Below, in pieces: positions 52,868 to 64,000 of a stretch of DNA of 64,000 nucleotides. The DNA lies in NCBI GenBank assembly GCA_004565275.1, contig SDOX01000145.1, positions 480,215-544,214 on the forward strand, given 5' to 3'. A program made the position numbers and the translations under genes. Source of the stretch: Nannochloropsis salina CCMP1776 (taxonomy: Eukaryota; Sar; Eustigmatophyceae; Eustigmatales; Monodopsidaceae). The number at the start of each line of letters is the position of its first letter. The stretch's first letter is position 1. The notes below the pieces were generated by a model, which worked only from the letters and a program-made list of their open reading frames with translations, was not told where the DNA came from and did no database searches.

Positions 52868-55541
52868 TCATCGTTTCCCTTCCTCCTCCTCCTCAACTTC
52901 ATCCCCTCCATCCTCCTCCTCTTCTCCCTCCTCCCCGGCCTGACCCGTCTCCCCATGTCGCAAGAGCGCCGCTTCCACCTCTTCCTCCTCCATCTGCACC
53001 TCTTTCGCCACGTCCCCATCCGCATATCCGCCCAGATCATATTCTCCCCGATCCTCAGGAGCCAACTCCAGCTCATTGTCGTCCTCTTCCGTACCCAGCC
53101 CATCCTCCTTCCCCCATTCCTCTTCCCCTCGGTCCTTCCCTTCTCGAGAGACGACGATTTCCAAATCGGGCGCTGAGACGGGAGAGCTTACCTGCGTGTT
53201 CCCCATGTCCTTCTCCCTCCCCCTCTCTCCGTCCCTCCCACGCCCGCTCAAATCTAGGAGCTCGACGCCTGCTGGACGCCCTTTGTTGGCAGGCCCAAAG
53301 GATATCTGTCGGACGAACCCTCCCTCGCTCGCTCCATCCCTCCCGCCCTCCCTCGGTGAGGTCCGCCAACCGGATGTGGATTGGCCTGGCGGGAAGGAGG
53401 GGGGAAGGGAAGGAGGAAAAGAGGGAGGAAGAGAGGGAGAGAGGTAAAAAAGACATGAGGGCAAGTGGGAGAGAACCATGAGAGAGGGGTAAGTGCGGGG
53501 AGGAGGGTTGGGGCATGTACAGTAGTCCCCATCGGGAGAGATTACGACGGGAGAGGAGGAAGGGAGGAAGCAATGAGGGAGTGGGAAAGAAAGGACATAA
53601 AATGGCAAAGACTGACGAAGGTAAAGATCAAAAGGGGCAAGAGACTAGAATTCGGAGACGAGAAAAAAGCGGGGGAGGGAGGGAGGGGCCACGCACCACT
53701 CCTGTCTAAAGCGTGGAGGGAGCGGTTGGTGGGGGTGTTCCTCCCCCAGTGCCGTCGAGGTCGAGACCGAGGAGTGTTGTGTCGAGGCGAGGGCCCCACC
53801 CGGTGCTTGTGGAGGCGGATGTCCTTGCGAGATTCCAGGATCGAGAGCGGGGACAAGCGCTCGTGGTAGGCAAGGTAGAGGGTATGGATCAGGGCACAGG
53901 TGGTCGTCAGACACACGTTCACCAGGAGGGCCCCGTGCTCCAGCACCTGAAGGAGGGAGGGAGGGAGGGAGGGAGGGGGGGAGGGAGGGGAGGGAAGGCG
54001 TGGCTCAGGTCTCACTGGGTGCTCGAATGCCGTTCCAGCGGCCAGTGGATTGGAGAATGGGAGGGAGGAAGCGAGGGAGGGAGGGAGGGTGGGGAGGAAG
54101 GGCATCTCACAGACCTCGTAGGAAAAATGGCCAATGACCCCGCCAGTGAAGAAGCCAAAGACGGCGATCCCGTGCAGCTTCACCTTCCACCACTCCTCGC
54201 TCCGCCCCTTCATGATGTGCCCGATGGCGATACCCAGATCGGTGCTCGCGCCTGTCAGGTGGGTGGTGCGGACAACGGAGCCGCTGGGGGAGCGAGCGAG
54301 CGAGGGAGGGAGGGAGGGAGGGAGGTGAGGAAAGTTGAAAGTAGAGAAATTAACCGGCCGCAAGGGAGAGGACAGTAGAAAGAGAAAGGAATCAAGGGAG
54401 GGGGGGGGACGGGGAGGGCGTACCTGTATTTGCTCGTGAGGGAGTTCTGCAGACCCATGGCCAGGCAGCAGGCGTAAATAAAGTAGACAGAGTGATCCCA
54501 GTGGCTTTCAATCACGAGGGCGACGCCTTGAATGGCCGCGGTCAGGAAGAGGGCTCGCGCGTAGTTCCGTCCCTAGGAGGGAGGGAGGGAGGGAGGGAGG
54601 GAGGGAGGGAGGGAGGAGGAAGGGGGGAGAACAAGTCTTATGCGCGGTTTCGAAGGGAAACTTCCAGGGTTAAAAGGAACAGGCAGGCAGGCACTCGCTT
54701 ATAGGAGACGAAAGTGTACGAGATGAAGAGAGAAAGGGGGCAGGCTTCCTACCATGTAGAAGGTTTCGTGCGAGATGAGCAGGCCCCCCATGCAAGCCCC
54801 AGAGACAAAGCAACAGTACGCCACCACGTAAAGCGACATGCGGGACCAATCCGCTTCTGCAAACAAATTGGAGGCCCGGGCAACGATGCCGGTGACGTGC
54901 GCCGAAGGGATTCCATGCAAATTGTGCAAGGTGATGCTATTGATGTACCCGGCGTTGATGGTCAATGTGAGGGAGCCAAACAGGACCCATGGCCAGGAGG
55001 AGGTGAGGTGGGGAGGAGGAGAGGGTTTGTTCCCTGTTGCTGGTTTTTTGCCGTGCGGCGATTTAGGAGGGGGCAGGCTGGGGGGTGCGGATTTGGGGGT
55101 GGGGGAAGGGGAACGATGTCCGTGGGCCACGGTGGTGGTAGGACGGTGTTGGAGAGCCGCAGCCGCTGGATGTTTGGCGCGAAGAATGGTTAATGGAGGC
55201 GAGAGTCCTCTGGAAGGAGGGCGTTCAGAGTGGCTCGAGGACGAAGAGCCGCCGATGTGGGTGTGCTCGAAGGGATCGGACCCTTCCTGTCCCTGCGAGG
55301 GTGGGATTCGTCGCTCCTCGTCCTCGTCTTCGTAATGGAAGTGATAAGGAGTGCGGTGACGGTGCACTAGAGGAACTCGATCAGGCATCAAGCATGTGGA
55401 AATTACGGCCGAGATGTCCTGTGCACTTATGTCGCTGCAAGACAATGTAGCGGTGAAAGGCACGTGTCGTCTGTGAAGCGAATGACGGCAAGCCTGTGAC
55501 GAGGACAAGAGCAGAAAGGTGTCAGCAACAGGCTTCAGCAT
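52868..55541 (-). CDS. DUF1275 (YoaK-like) membrane protein with long soluble ends
   Basis: Exons on the minus strand: 55541-54753, 54572-54424, 54283-54115, 53946-53697 and 53385-52868; 624 aa, all phases consistent. The membrane core is the DUF1275 family: LFGSLTLTINAGYINSITL, HGIPSAHVTGIVARASNLF, GRNYARALFLTAAIQG, MGLQNSLTSKY, GSVVRTTHLTGASTDLGIAI, GVIGHFSYE, LVNVCLTTTCALIHTLYLAY. DUF1275 proteins are bacterial membrane proteins of unknown function, so I infer only a membrane location. The first ~170 residues are Ser/Pro-rich with an acidic EDEDEERR patch; the last ~170 are acidic (Glu-rich). An alternative start at 55388 (MPDRVPLVHRH) looks more cytosolic. Several introns carry CCCT tracts on the sense (minus) strand. 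Confidence 0.83.
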
Positions 55542-57272
55542 AACTGAGATTGCGCACGAAGTGAGATTACGTTTATACTTGTGCTACATTCGCGTGAGGA
55601 TGTTCAAGTGGGTTTCCACTCTGCAAAGTGTACGTGTTGATGTTGATAGTGCATGGGCGAAGCGCCGACCCTACTTCCACAAGAAATATTTCCAGACAGC
55701 CTACATCTCGATTTGCTCAGCTGGTTCGCGACTTCACGTGCTGACATTATACATTCCACAATAGAGCCAATAAGTAATTTACCGAATTTGGCTGGAAAGA
55801 TGCGTCTTTGTATCCACATGCGGCCAAAAATGTTATGGGACGGGGGAGAGGGGGAACAGGCCAGGGCACGCTACTGTCTCGACTTCCCAACACTTGGCGG
55901 CATCTCCCTCCTCATCACTCAGTATAAATAATATCCAGCCATGGAAACCAAGGCACGTCGCACGCTGCTCTGCCAACAGAACAGCAGCATTACAGTGACG
56001 GATAACATCCCACGCGAACGGGAGAAAAGACAATTTTTTTTTCGACATTCTCTGGGTTCAAGTTTCCTGTTCCTATAAAGCTTCACTTTTTTACGGGCTG
56101 AACGGGACAAGATATGGCAGGGCTCTGTCTTTAGTCCATCGAATACATTTCATTGCCAAAAAATGACATGCTGAGTATTGACAACCGTTAAATCGTCCCA
56201 CGGTCATCACTTGTCTTCTTTCACTCTTTTCTGGGTGTTAAAGGCATGGTGGAGCGTGTGCTAAGGAAAACATGGAGTTGGAGGCGATGACAGAAAGACT
56301 GAAAATCTTCGTCCATTCCAAAGGAATGCATCGGTATTATTCCTTTCAGCTTCGTGCAGCGAGTTTTGGTTGCCAGAAAAGAAAATGATGAATGAAAGTC
56401 TATTTGATATGCTTTTAATTTGCTTTCAAGCATCTAGTAGAGCCCACGTCTCATTACCGATGGTGGCGCTTGCCGAGCCTCAGCCCTCGAACCCTGGTTT
56501 TGATACTTTCAACACTTCTACAGGACTCTTTTCTCCACGTCCATACTCCATAAACAAAAATTTAATCTTATGGTCTCATTACTGATTCATCTATCTTCTT
56601 TCTTTCACAGTTATTCGGATGCCTTGGTTCAGGTTGTCTGCCGGTGGTCAAATTTTAGGAAATATTCTCTTTAACACAAGAAAACACCTCTGACTGAAGA
56701 CGCATTCGTGTTTTTTAATTTATACAATATCCACATTTAATTACATGCTAACTGCATCAATAAATTATATAGTTTTTGTTAATGTTAGCGGTTGGCGGGG
56801 TCACCCCCCCCTGTATGGCTTTGGTGGGGCTCACAAAGCTTCCAGAATGTTCTGCAAGCTTGCACTGCCCCGCGCCTTCCCGGCACGCTGTCGTATGCGT
56901 GAATCCGCGAAAGGTGGCGTAGACTTGCTCCGGGGTTACTGGGACAGGGTTGTTTGCGGGCTTAACGTATTCCAAAAGATATTGGACCATTGTACTGGAT
57001 AAGACACGCTGTGACCTCAGGGCTGCATTCTTTCCTCACCCCCGGGTTCTAACCTCCCTCACAATGCTTTTCGCCCCCTGGCAATCGTTATGTCCTTGGA
57101 ACAGGAAGCAAGACGCCGTACACAGCAGGTTTGGGCCATTCACTCCCGAAATTGCCACTCGGTACTGGCGGATAGGCTTTGAAAAAGATTGTCTCCCACT
57201 CGCTGGCTGGTGCGTTTCGACTTTCAAAGATTGGACATACTAGATAAGGGGCTCGCAGTGCCTCCCCCCGGA
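55542..57272. other. Divergent spacer, DUF1275 / HSF
   Basis: A 1.7-kb AT-richer spacer. Small open frames have no domain. No tRNA or other RNA is recognised. Confidence 0.55.
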
Positions 57273-59381
57273 ATGCCTCCAGTGAAATTGGAGGACCGGG
57301 TGACGCGTAGCAGTAGCAACGCCAGCACAAGTATCAATGAAGACGAGTGTGGAGCCAGTACCGAAACTAGTATTGACAATTTTCAAGGGGGAAGACGTCA
57401 GCCTAGTATGCCAGCCCTGCTTCCCACGAGGGTCTCGTCGCGCACGGCTCGCAACGCCCTGACAAGCCAGAGCAGGAACAGTGTGTATCAATACGAACAC
57501 CCAGGGGGACAAGCAGTCTTGAATGCGGTGGTGAAAGTCGATGACGAAAGTTCTGTGGCGACCAATTCCTCCTTCACTTCGACTGGCGCCAGCGCGCGGC
57601 GGGGGGGAGGGGGAGGAGGTGGCGGGGGCGCCAAAAAAGCCACGATTCCGGGATTTTTGACGAAGACCTACGAGATCTTTTCGAGTCCAGAGCACAAGGA
57701 TTTGTGCGGGTGGGGGGCGGGGGGGGGCACAATTGTGATCAAGAAGGTACCAGAGTTCGCCGCGCGGGTCCTGCCAAGGTGAGGGAGGGATCGAGGGAGG
57801 GATCGAGGGAGGGCAGGAAGAGACACAGAAGGGAGAGAGGTCGACGAGCACAGGGGTTGAATTTGAAGAGAGGGCCTGTCTGGTTACCACCGGTTCTTAC
57901 GCGGGAAGACAAATCCGCTGTTCCTCCTTGAACGGAAGGCGGGAAGTGCCTCGACGGCGTTTTCTCACGTCCCGCCCTCCCCTGCCCCACCGTAAATCTT
58001 GCCGGCCGCACCCATCCAGGTATTTCAAACATTCAAATTTCCAGTCCTTTGTCCGCCAGCTCAACATGTACGACTTCCACAAAACGGTCCAAGACCCGTC
58101 CCACGGTGAATTTCGGCACGAGTTCTTCCGACAAGGACGGCGGGATTTGCTCCCGTTGATTAAACGGAAAGTCTCCCAGTCCTTGCCGAGTGGCACCGGG
58201 ACAGACCATCATCACGCCCGCCCGCCTTTCCCCACGGAGCTTTTGCACCAACAACAGGAGTCGGAGCAGGAAATGGAAGAGGCCCGGGGCGGGGCGGGGG
58301 AGACGGGGGGGGAAGGTGGGTCGGGCGAAGACATCTATCCGTCCCATGCGTCGTTGGAACCTTTGCCGAGCAAACGCTGGCAGAAACGGCTGGAAATGCA
58401 GATTCAGGAGGCGCGGGAGCAGGTGCGGCTGCTGGTGCAGGAAAACCAGCTGTTGTGGCGACAGGGACAGGAGCACCGGGCATGCCTGGGAGTTATGCAT
58501 CGGGTCAACGCGGGAATCTTGAAGATTCTCTCGGAGCTTCCCCTTGCCAGGCTCTGCGCGCCAGCACCAGGGCCAGACGCGTCCGACCCTGACGAGACCC
58601 GGCCGTTGGTCCCAGAATTTTCCGCGGTTTCCCCCGCCGGCGGCGGCCGCGTGAAAAAGGCATGCAAGGGAGGGAGTGTCCTGGAAGAGGAAGGAAGGGT
58701 CGAGGCTGGCGATGGGAAGAATTTGCGTGCCGTTTTCCACCGACTGCAGGAAGAGCTGTCGACGCTCGAGTCCTCCCTGTCCTCCCCTGCCTCCCCCTTT
58801 CCTCCCTTACTCCCTCCCTCCCTGTCTCCCTCCCTCGCCCCCCCCTCTGGCGTAAACCTGGAGAGGAGGGATTCGGGCACGGGAGGAGGGGGAGGTGGGG
58901 GAGTGGGAGGAGGAAACCTTCCCTTGAGTCGTACGTTGAGCCTGGCAGATCCGCTCTCCTTCTGGCAGACCTTCTCCCGCTCGCATTCCTTGGGATCCCT
59001 TCCCTCCTTCGGTCCGGGTGCCGTGCACTCTTTCCTAGAGGCAGGCCCTCCCTCCCTCCCTCCCTCCCTCCCTCCCTCCAATCCTTCTCTCCTCCCTCGC
59101 CGACGCAGACCATCCACAAGATCGACTCGCTGGAGCATCAGCTGTCTTCCCTCTTCGACATGCCCGATTTCCCCACCTCCCTGGATTCCAGCCGGATGGA
59201 AAGTGCCGAAAAGGCGGTGATGGATGCGGAGGGAAGGGGGGGGGAAGGGGTGCCCGGGATGGGGGGGGGAATGGCCTGGGAAGGCGCGCCGTTGGTGAAG
59301 CAAAAGGCGTGCATATCCTTGGGGGGAAGCCCGACAGGAAAAGGAGGGAGGGAGGGAGAGAGGGAGGGGCGACCTGTGTAA
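57273..59381 (+). CDS. Heat shock transcription factor
   Basis: Exons 57273-57778, 58020-59022 or 59040, and 59109-59381; about 599 aa. The DNA-binding domain is split by the first intron: IPGFLTKTYEIFSSPEHKDL, GTIVIKKVPEFAARVLPR, then YFKHSNFQSFVRQLNMYDF, HEFFRQGRRDLLPLIKRK. This is the winged helix that binds nGAAn repeats; SFVRQLNMY is the recognition helix. A heptad region (RLEMQIQEAREQVRLLVQEN) is the trimerisation coiled coil. The last exon has an aliphatic C-terminal motif (IDSLEHQLSSLFDM) that could be activating. The end of exon 2 is ambiguous: GTGCAC at 59023 or a non-canonical GC donor (GAG|GCAGGC) at 59041 both keep frame. HSFs respond to heat and oxidative stress; direct targets are not visible. 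Confidence 0.9.
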
Positions 59382-59900
59382 AAAGCGTGTATTTGAAGAA
59401 AAAGTATCTTTTTGAAAATAACATGTGCTGGACGCATAGTGTCACGCCGGTATGCTGCGGGCGTTGCTTTCTCGTTGCTTGTTTTCGCTCCTAGCTTCTC
59501 GTCTCGTGATGATTGTATAAGCCCATCACCGCCCTCGCGCCGAGTGGCGAAGACGCCGCCGGGATATGAGAATGCCTTCGGCACCATGCACCGATTCAGA
59601 CGCGGTCTCTCCTCCTCTTTCCTCAGCGCCCATCAAGCTGTCCGAATAAAGGGAGGTAGAGGCCGTTATCTGCGCGACGGATCAGGAAGGTCGCGATCCA
59701 AAGGCGGGGGAAGCATCCCCACGGGAACAGGTAGACACCGGGAGGGGAACAACGAGGCGTGTAACGAGAGAACGCCAGAGCACAGAAGGTTACGTAACGG
59801 TCACATTACGGTTACAATATTCCTTTGCAAGTGCATACGCCATGAAGGCTTTCCCCCCTTTCTCCTTCTTTTTCTCCTTCTTCTCCACCTCCTCCTCCTC
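59382..59900. other. Convergent spacer
   Basis: 3'-to-3' spacer between the HSF and site-2 protease genes. No gene is seen. Confidence 0.6.
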
Positions 59901-61966
59901 TTATCCAAACATGGCCAACATTGTGAAGAGCCCATTCAATACCACGAGCAAACCTATTCCTCCTATCAACCATCGGTACCTGCCCTCCCCCCCCCCCTCC
60001 TCCTCCCTTTCCCTCTCCCCCGTCCTCCCAGCAAGGCCAATAGCGCCAGCACCCGCGCCCCATCCAAAGGCGGGAAAGGGATCAAGTTAAGGAGAGCGAC
60101 GGAGAAAGACACATCGAGGGCAGCCGCTGTCCATTGGAGGAGGAAGGGAGGGAGAGCACGTGCAAGGGGGGGAGGAAGAAGGGCCCGCAGCCATGGGGAT
60201 GGCTGCCGGTCGGTGAGGAGGGAGGGGGGAAGGACGGGGGGGAGGAAGGGGGAAAGGGGACCTTCATAGACTAGGACCTGGTCGGAGGCCAGGGTGAGTT
60301 TGAGGAGGAGGTTGGGGGGAAGGGTCACTGGCCGGAAGCAGAAGGGAAGATGCGCGGTAGGGGGGGAGAGGAGGAGGAGGAAGGGGGGAAGGAGGAGGAG
60401 GAAGGGGGGGAGGAGGAGGAGAAGGAGGAGGAGGAGGAGGAGGAGGAGGAGGAGGAGGAGAAAAGTGTGGAGTGCAGAATGACGTCCCGGGCAGGAAGGC
60501 AGGCGAGGGTGATGAAGGAGGAAGGATGAGGAAAGAGGGAGGAGGATGAGGGAAGGGAGGAGGTGCCGTCGCTGAGGTCGTAGGCAGCGAAGCATGTAGT
60601 GTCCCACCCTTCCTCCTCCTCCCCCGCACCCCTCTTCCTGTCTCGCCCCTGGCCGGTGAGGGCTTCGAAGGTGCAGCATGAGGGGAGGCGCCCTCTTCCC
60701 TCCTGCTGGAAGTGATGAGGAGCGAAGGGAGGAAGGGAGGTGCAGAAGGTGTCGGCTTGGAGGAGGCCGGTCCGCTCCACAGCCTCGATCTTCGACGAGA
60801 GGGGGGTGGTGGTGGAGGGAGGGGTGGGAGGAGGAAGCGCGTGAAGGAGGAGGGTGACGGTGGCATTGGCCTCGTGAGGAGAAGGGATGGCGCTCCGGAG
60901 GGCACTGGCCTGCTGGGAGATTTTTCCAATTTGAATTTGAACGGCTTCCTCCCAGGCAGGGAGGGAAGGGGTAGAAAGGTCTTGGAGGGAAGCAAGGACA
61001 TGCCCGGGGCGGAATAGGGAGGCGAGGGGCGAGGAGGGAGGGAGGGGGGGAGGGAGGAAGAGGAGTCCGGAGGTGGGGGTGCTCAGGAGGGAGGGGAGGA
61101 GGTTGAAGAAGAGGAGGAGGCCGGTGAAGAGGCAGAGAAGAAGGTTCTGCCAGACACCGGCGGCGAGAATGCGAAGCTGTGCGAGAGGAGGGAGGGCCCG
61201 AAGGAGGAAGGGATCGAAAATGACGTATGCGCCGGGGAAAAGGCCGAAGGCAAAATAAACCCCGATGGCCTGATAGCCGATGCCTTCTTTGACTGCCTGG
61301 CGCGCGTGACCCCATTCATGGATGCAAAGAGAGAGGAACGAAGCCAGCCAGAGGATAAACCAGCTGGGCGCGGAGGAAGGTAAGGTGTTGTGGCCGGTGG
61401 CGGGAGAGAGGAGGGAGAGGGGGCGGAGACGAGTGGCGACGTAAAAGGCGGTGGAGGACGGGGGGGGGGGTACCTGAAGGGGAGGCCGGAAAGGAAGACG
61501 TGGACGAGGAGGCGGTGAATAGACGGCGTGGGCGTGGTTTCTCTGCTGGGAGGTTCGGGCTGTGATGGGATGGGAAGGAGGTGGAAGGGCCGAGTCGGGG
61601 CCACGTGAAGGTCGAGTGGAGGAGGGTATATCCCAGATTCCAGGCCAGAAAAAGGCAGACCAGGACTTGACCAACGCTGAAGACAAGGACGCTAAAATTT
61701 TGGGCCTGGCACCAAGCTTTACGGGATCGTTGAGCTTGATGACGGGGGAGGGGTAGGACGGAGGGGGGAGAGAGTGCAGGAGAGGAGGCAGACCGAGATC
61801 CGGAGGCCTTGATTTCACCAACGATAGCCAACGAGGTGAGGCTGATCGTGCAGCGGCCGTAGCGATATACGCAGGGGGAAGCATTTTGTCGTTGTCGGCG
61901 GCATCGTATGAGGGAGGCAACGGCCCACACAAGTAGGCAGTAGAAAAGTGGCAGAGGGATGGTCAT
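59901..61966 (-). CDS. Site-2 protease (MBTPS2-like), frame broken three times
   Basis: S2P cleaves membrane-bound regulators such as SREBP or ATF6 inside the bilayer. The ATG at 61966 opens with MTIPLPLFYCLLVWAVASLI, a first membrane helix, and then FSVLVFSVGQVLVCLFLAW. After an 11-G run (61460-61470) the next frame gives FILWLASFLSLCIHEWGHAR, the HExxH zinc motif, with FGLFPGAYVIFDPF and LAAGVWQNLLLCLF. After a GGA microsatellite (60368-60461) the third frame gives LLNLIPFPPLDGARVL, the NPxDG-type ligand (here PLDG). After an 11-C run (59987-59997) it ends in a last membrane helix, WLIGGIGLLVVLNGLFTML, and TAA at 59901-59903. Each break sits on a simple repeat while the family order is intact, so this looks like one gene with assembly indels. 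The intervening Ser/Pro-rich region is long and unconserved. Confidence 0.8.
60368..60461. repeat. GGA microsatellite in the site-2 protease gene
   Basis: GGA-type tract read on the minus strand as poly-Ser or poly-Leu depending on frame. The reading frame of the conserved domains changes across it. Confidence 0.9.
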
Positions 61967-62499
61967 GCGCTCCGCAAAGGGAAATAACACCACGTGACAA
62001 AATTTTCACCGTACATGCTCGTGTCTGTAAGACGTGTGGTGGTGTGTTACATTCGGGGTATATCATCGATGAGTGTTTAAAGGAAGAAATAGCTGACAGG
62101 GGGAGGGAGGGCAGCGAGAGGCACTTGTTGTCTTGCACGCTATTTCCGGTCACACAGGTTGGTCAATAATCTCACGCGTGCTAAGACCGGAATCATATCA
62201 TTTTTTAGTCGGCAATGATACACAATGCATGCCCGTCTTAAAACAATTTTGACGGCGTCAAGGTCATGGTAATGTGGTAGGGGCTAAGGCGAGCAGGAGG
62301 AAGTGAGCGAGGGGAAGGGAGATCTTGTCTAGGAACTTCCCGACGCATTAGCCCGTTTGTGCCACAGAAGACGCCGCGCACGCCTTTCATGCTATTTTGG
62401 GAAGAGGTATGCCATGATGATGGCCGTCACATTCATTTCCCCTTCTTACAAACCCGATTTCAATCCACAGACCGGAGATCATACGTCGACCCTAACCTC
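61967..62499. other. Divergent spacer, site-2 protease / DXR
   Basis: Shared 5' region of two genes. A longer in-frame start at 62359 would precede the DXR signal peptide and is less likely. No RNA gene is seen. Confidence 0.5.
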
Positions 62500-64000
62500 A
62501 TGCGGTCAGCCATAGTCCTGGGAGGCTTCATGGCTTTCCTGCTGGAGGTTTCTCACGCCTTCACGAGACCGGCACCCGTTCACATGTCCATAGGACATGC
62601 AGCGCCCTGTACGTGCCATTTTCTTGAGGGGAGGTTTGTGGTCGAGGAAAACGGAGGACGCGTTCTTGGAGTTACGCCCGACCGATCCTTCTGCAAGTTC
62701 CTGCCCATCCCCCTAATCAACGAGAATAAGGCGTGGTGTGCTTTTCTTTGTCTATGAAACGCACCTTCCACAAAGTAAAAGCACATCAACCTGGGTGTGG
62801 GTGACGCTGACTCTCTGTATTTCCACTTTTTGCGTCCTCCTTTCCAGCCAACACCGCGGACTCCCTCCGGCAGACTGTCGACCTCGCCTTGTCTCCCGAT
62901 AGCAAGAAGGTACCTGCCATTTCCTGACCATCCCCGCACGCATTTTGACTATCCCATGCTCTGGTTTTTCACATTCCTCTTCTACCTTTCTTCGCCAGCG
63001 TAAAATCTCCCTCTTGGGTTCCACAGGCTCCATCGGCACGCAGACGTTGGACATTGTGCGCGAACGGGGCGATATCTACGAGGTGACGGCCCTTGCAGCA
63101 GGTGCGCACACGATTGAAATAAGGGGGAAAGCACCGGTTATGGTGGGAGAATCAAAACCAAGTCGATGGGCGCCTTCACTCGCTCGGCCAGGACGGAGGG
63201 CCTATCGAAAGCCACGCCACGTGTGACCCTCCCTCCCTCCCGCCCTCTCCCCCACCCTCCCTCCCTCCCACCCACCCTCAGGAAACAACGTCGACCTCTT
63301 GGCGGAGCAAATCAAAGAGTTCCGGCCCGCCGTGGCCAGCCTCCAGGACCCCAGCCGTCTGCCCGCCCTGGAGGCACGCCTGACCCAGCTGGGGGTGCCC
63401 CGCGCGGAGTGGCCCATGTTGGGGGCAGGACAGGAGGGAGTGATCGCCTGCGCCACGGAGGATGCGGCCAACGTGGTGGTGACGGGCATCGTCGGGTGCG
63501 CGGGGCTCTTGCCCACGGTGGAAGCGATCAAGGTAGGGGGGGGGATCGGCTCGGGGTGGATGGTTTTCGCAGGCTCTTTGTTGTGTTTAGGAGGGTGGGG
63601 GTTTCCTGCCTTGCTTCCACTTCTTCCCTCCCGCCCTCCCTCCCCCCCGCTTATCCCCCTTAACCTGGACGCTCGACGAGCCTGCAATGTCCCTTCACAT
63701 CAGGTGACGCTTCCTCCCGTCCCCCCTCCCTCTTCCCCTCCCTTCCCCCTCCCACCCCCCCCTCCCTCCTCCCCCCCAGGCACGCAAGACCATCGCCCTC
63801 GCGAACAAGGAGACTCTGATCAGCGGCGGCCCGGCCATTGTGCCCCTCCTGAAGGAGTACGGCGTCAACGTCATACCCGCCGACAGTGAGCACAGCGCCA
63901 TTTTTCAGTCCTTGCAAGGCGTGCCCCCCGGGGGCCTCCGCCGCATCATCCTCACCGCATCGGGCGGCGCCTTCCGGGACTGGCCCGTGGAGGATTTGAA
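62500..64000 (+). CDS. dxr: 1-deoxy-D-xylulose 5-phosphate reductoisomerase, N-terminal part (3' end outside window)
   Basis: Exons 62500-62608, 62848-62909, 62999-63101, 63282-63532 and 63780 onward, truncated at the window edge. DXR makes MEP, the committed step of plastid isoprenoid synthesis, using NADPH and Mn/Mg. Exon 1 encodes just a signal peptide and the VSHAF plastid cleavage site. Exon 3 starts the enzyme with the NADPH loop [18 protein letters not shown]. Exon 4 has [16 protein letters not shown] and [20 protein letters not shown]. Exon 5 has [19 protein letters not shown], the metal-binding [15 protein letters not shown] and [12 protein letters not shown]. Introns are GT-AG and those before exons 4 and 5 end in CCCT tracts. 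The catalytic and linker C-terminal domains lie outside the window. Confidence 0.94.

Noticed and set aside
3813-61966. Pseudogene status for the frame-broken genes
   Set aside because: Breaks sit on simple repeats, catalytic motifs are intact and no internal stops lie within domains; assembly indels are simpler.

Overview
This is a nuclear segment of a GC-rich eukaryotic genome. Genes have short GT-AG introns, most proteins have clear eukaryotic homologues, and several carry algal plastid presequences. Three N-termini pair a signal peptide with a cleavage site just before an aromatic residue (SASAF, VSHAF, FTQAF), which is the bipartite plastid signal of heterokont (ochrophyte) algae. Nuclear MinC, the MEP-pathway enzyme DXR, compact genes and sense-strand (CCCT)n tracts in introns suggest a eustigmatophyte such as Nannochloropsis/Microchloropsis. 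That genus assignment is inference. There is one 100-N scaffold gap (22786-22885).

I support 22 protein genes. From left to right: homoserine dehydrogenase (3' end), coronin, a plastid-type alpha/beta hydrolase, a plastid SAP-S1-RRM protein, a plastid PDZ plus 2Fe-2S protein, CEP104, a gamma-butyrobetaine dioxygenase-like enzyme, an MRS2/CorA magnesium channel, a C2/U-box protein, MinC, an SPT20-like glutamine-rich SAGA subunit, a small orphan, a protein with six PAH repeats, the DDX52/ROK1 helicase, a kinase followed by EF-hand-like and cyclic-nucleotide-binding regions, syntaxin 5/SED5, NAT9, dolichol kinase, a DUF1275 membrane protein, a heat shock factor, a site-2 protease and DXR (5' end).

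No operon or pathway cluster is visible. The genes serve separate processes: amino-acid synthesis, actin, plastid RNA and redox, cilium or microtubule tips, organelle division, chromatin, ribosome assembly, ER/Golgi traffic, N-glycosylation and isoprenoids. Neighbours are arranged convergently or divergently with 0.3-1.7 kb spacers. The spacers hold no recognisable RNA genes. One has a 29-bp minisatellite (30082-30338).

Two themes recur. First, several conserved genes are open on both sides of a frame break at a G/C homopolymer of 10 or more bases, or at a GGA microsatellite. This looks like assembly indels rather than gene decay. Second, several 5' ends rest on very short first exons (7 codons in CEP104, 9 in NAT9), which I located by matching splice sites to family N-termini. 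Start codons are approximate where stated.
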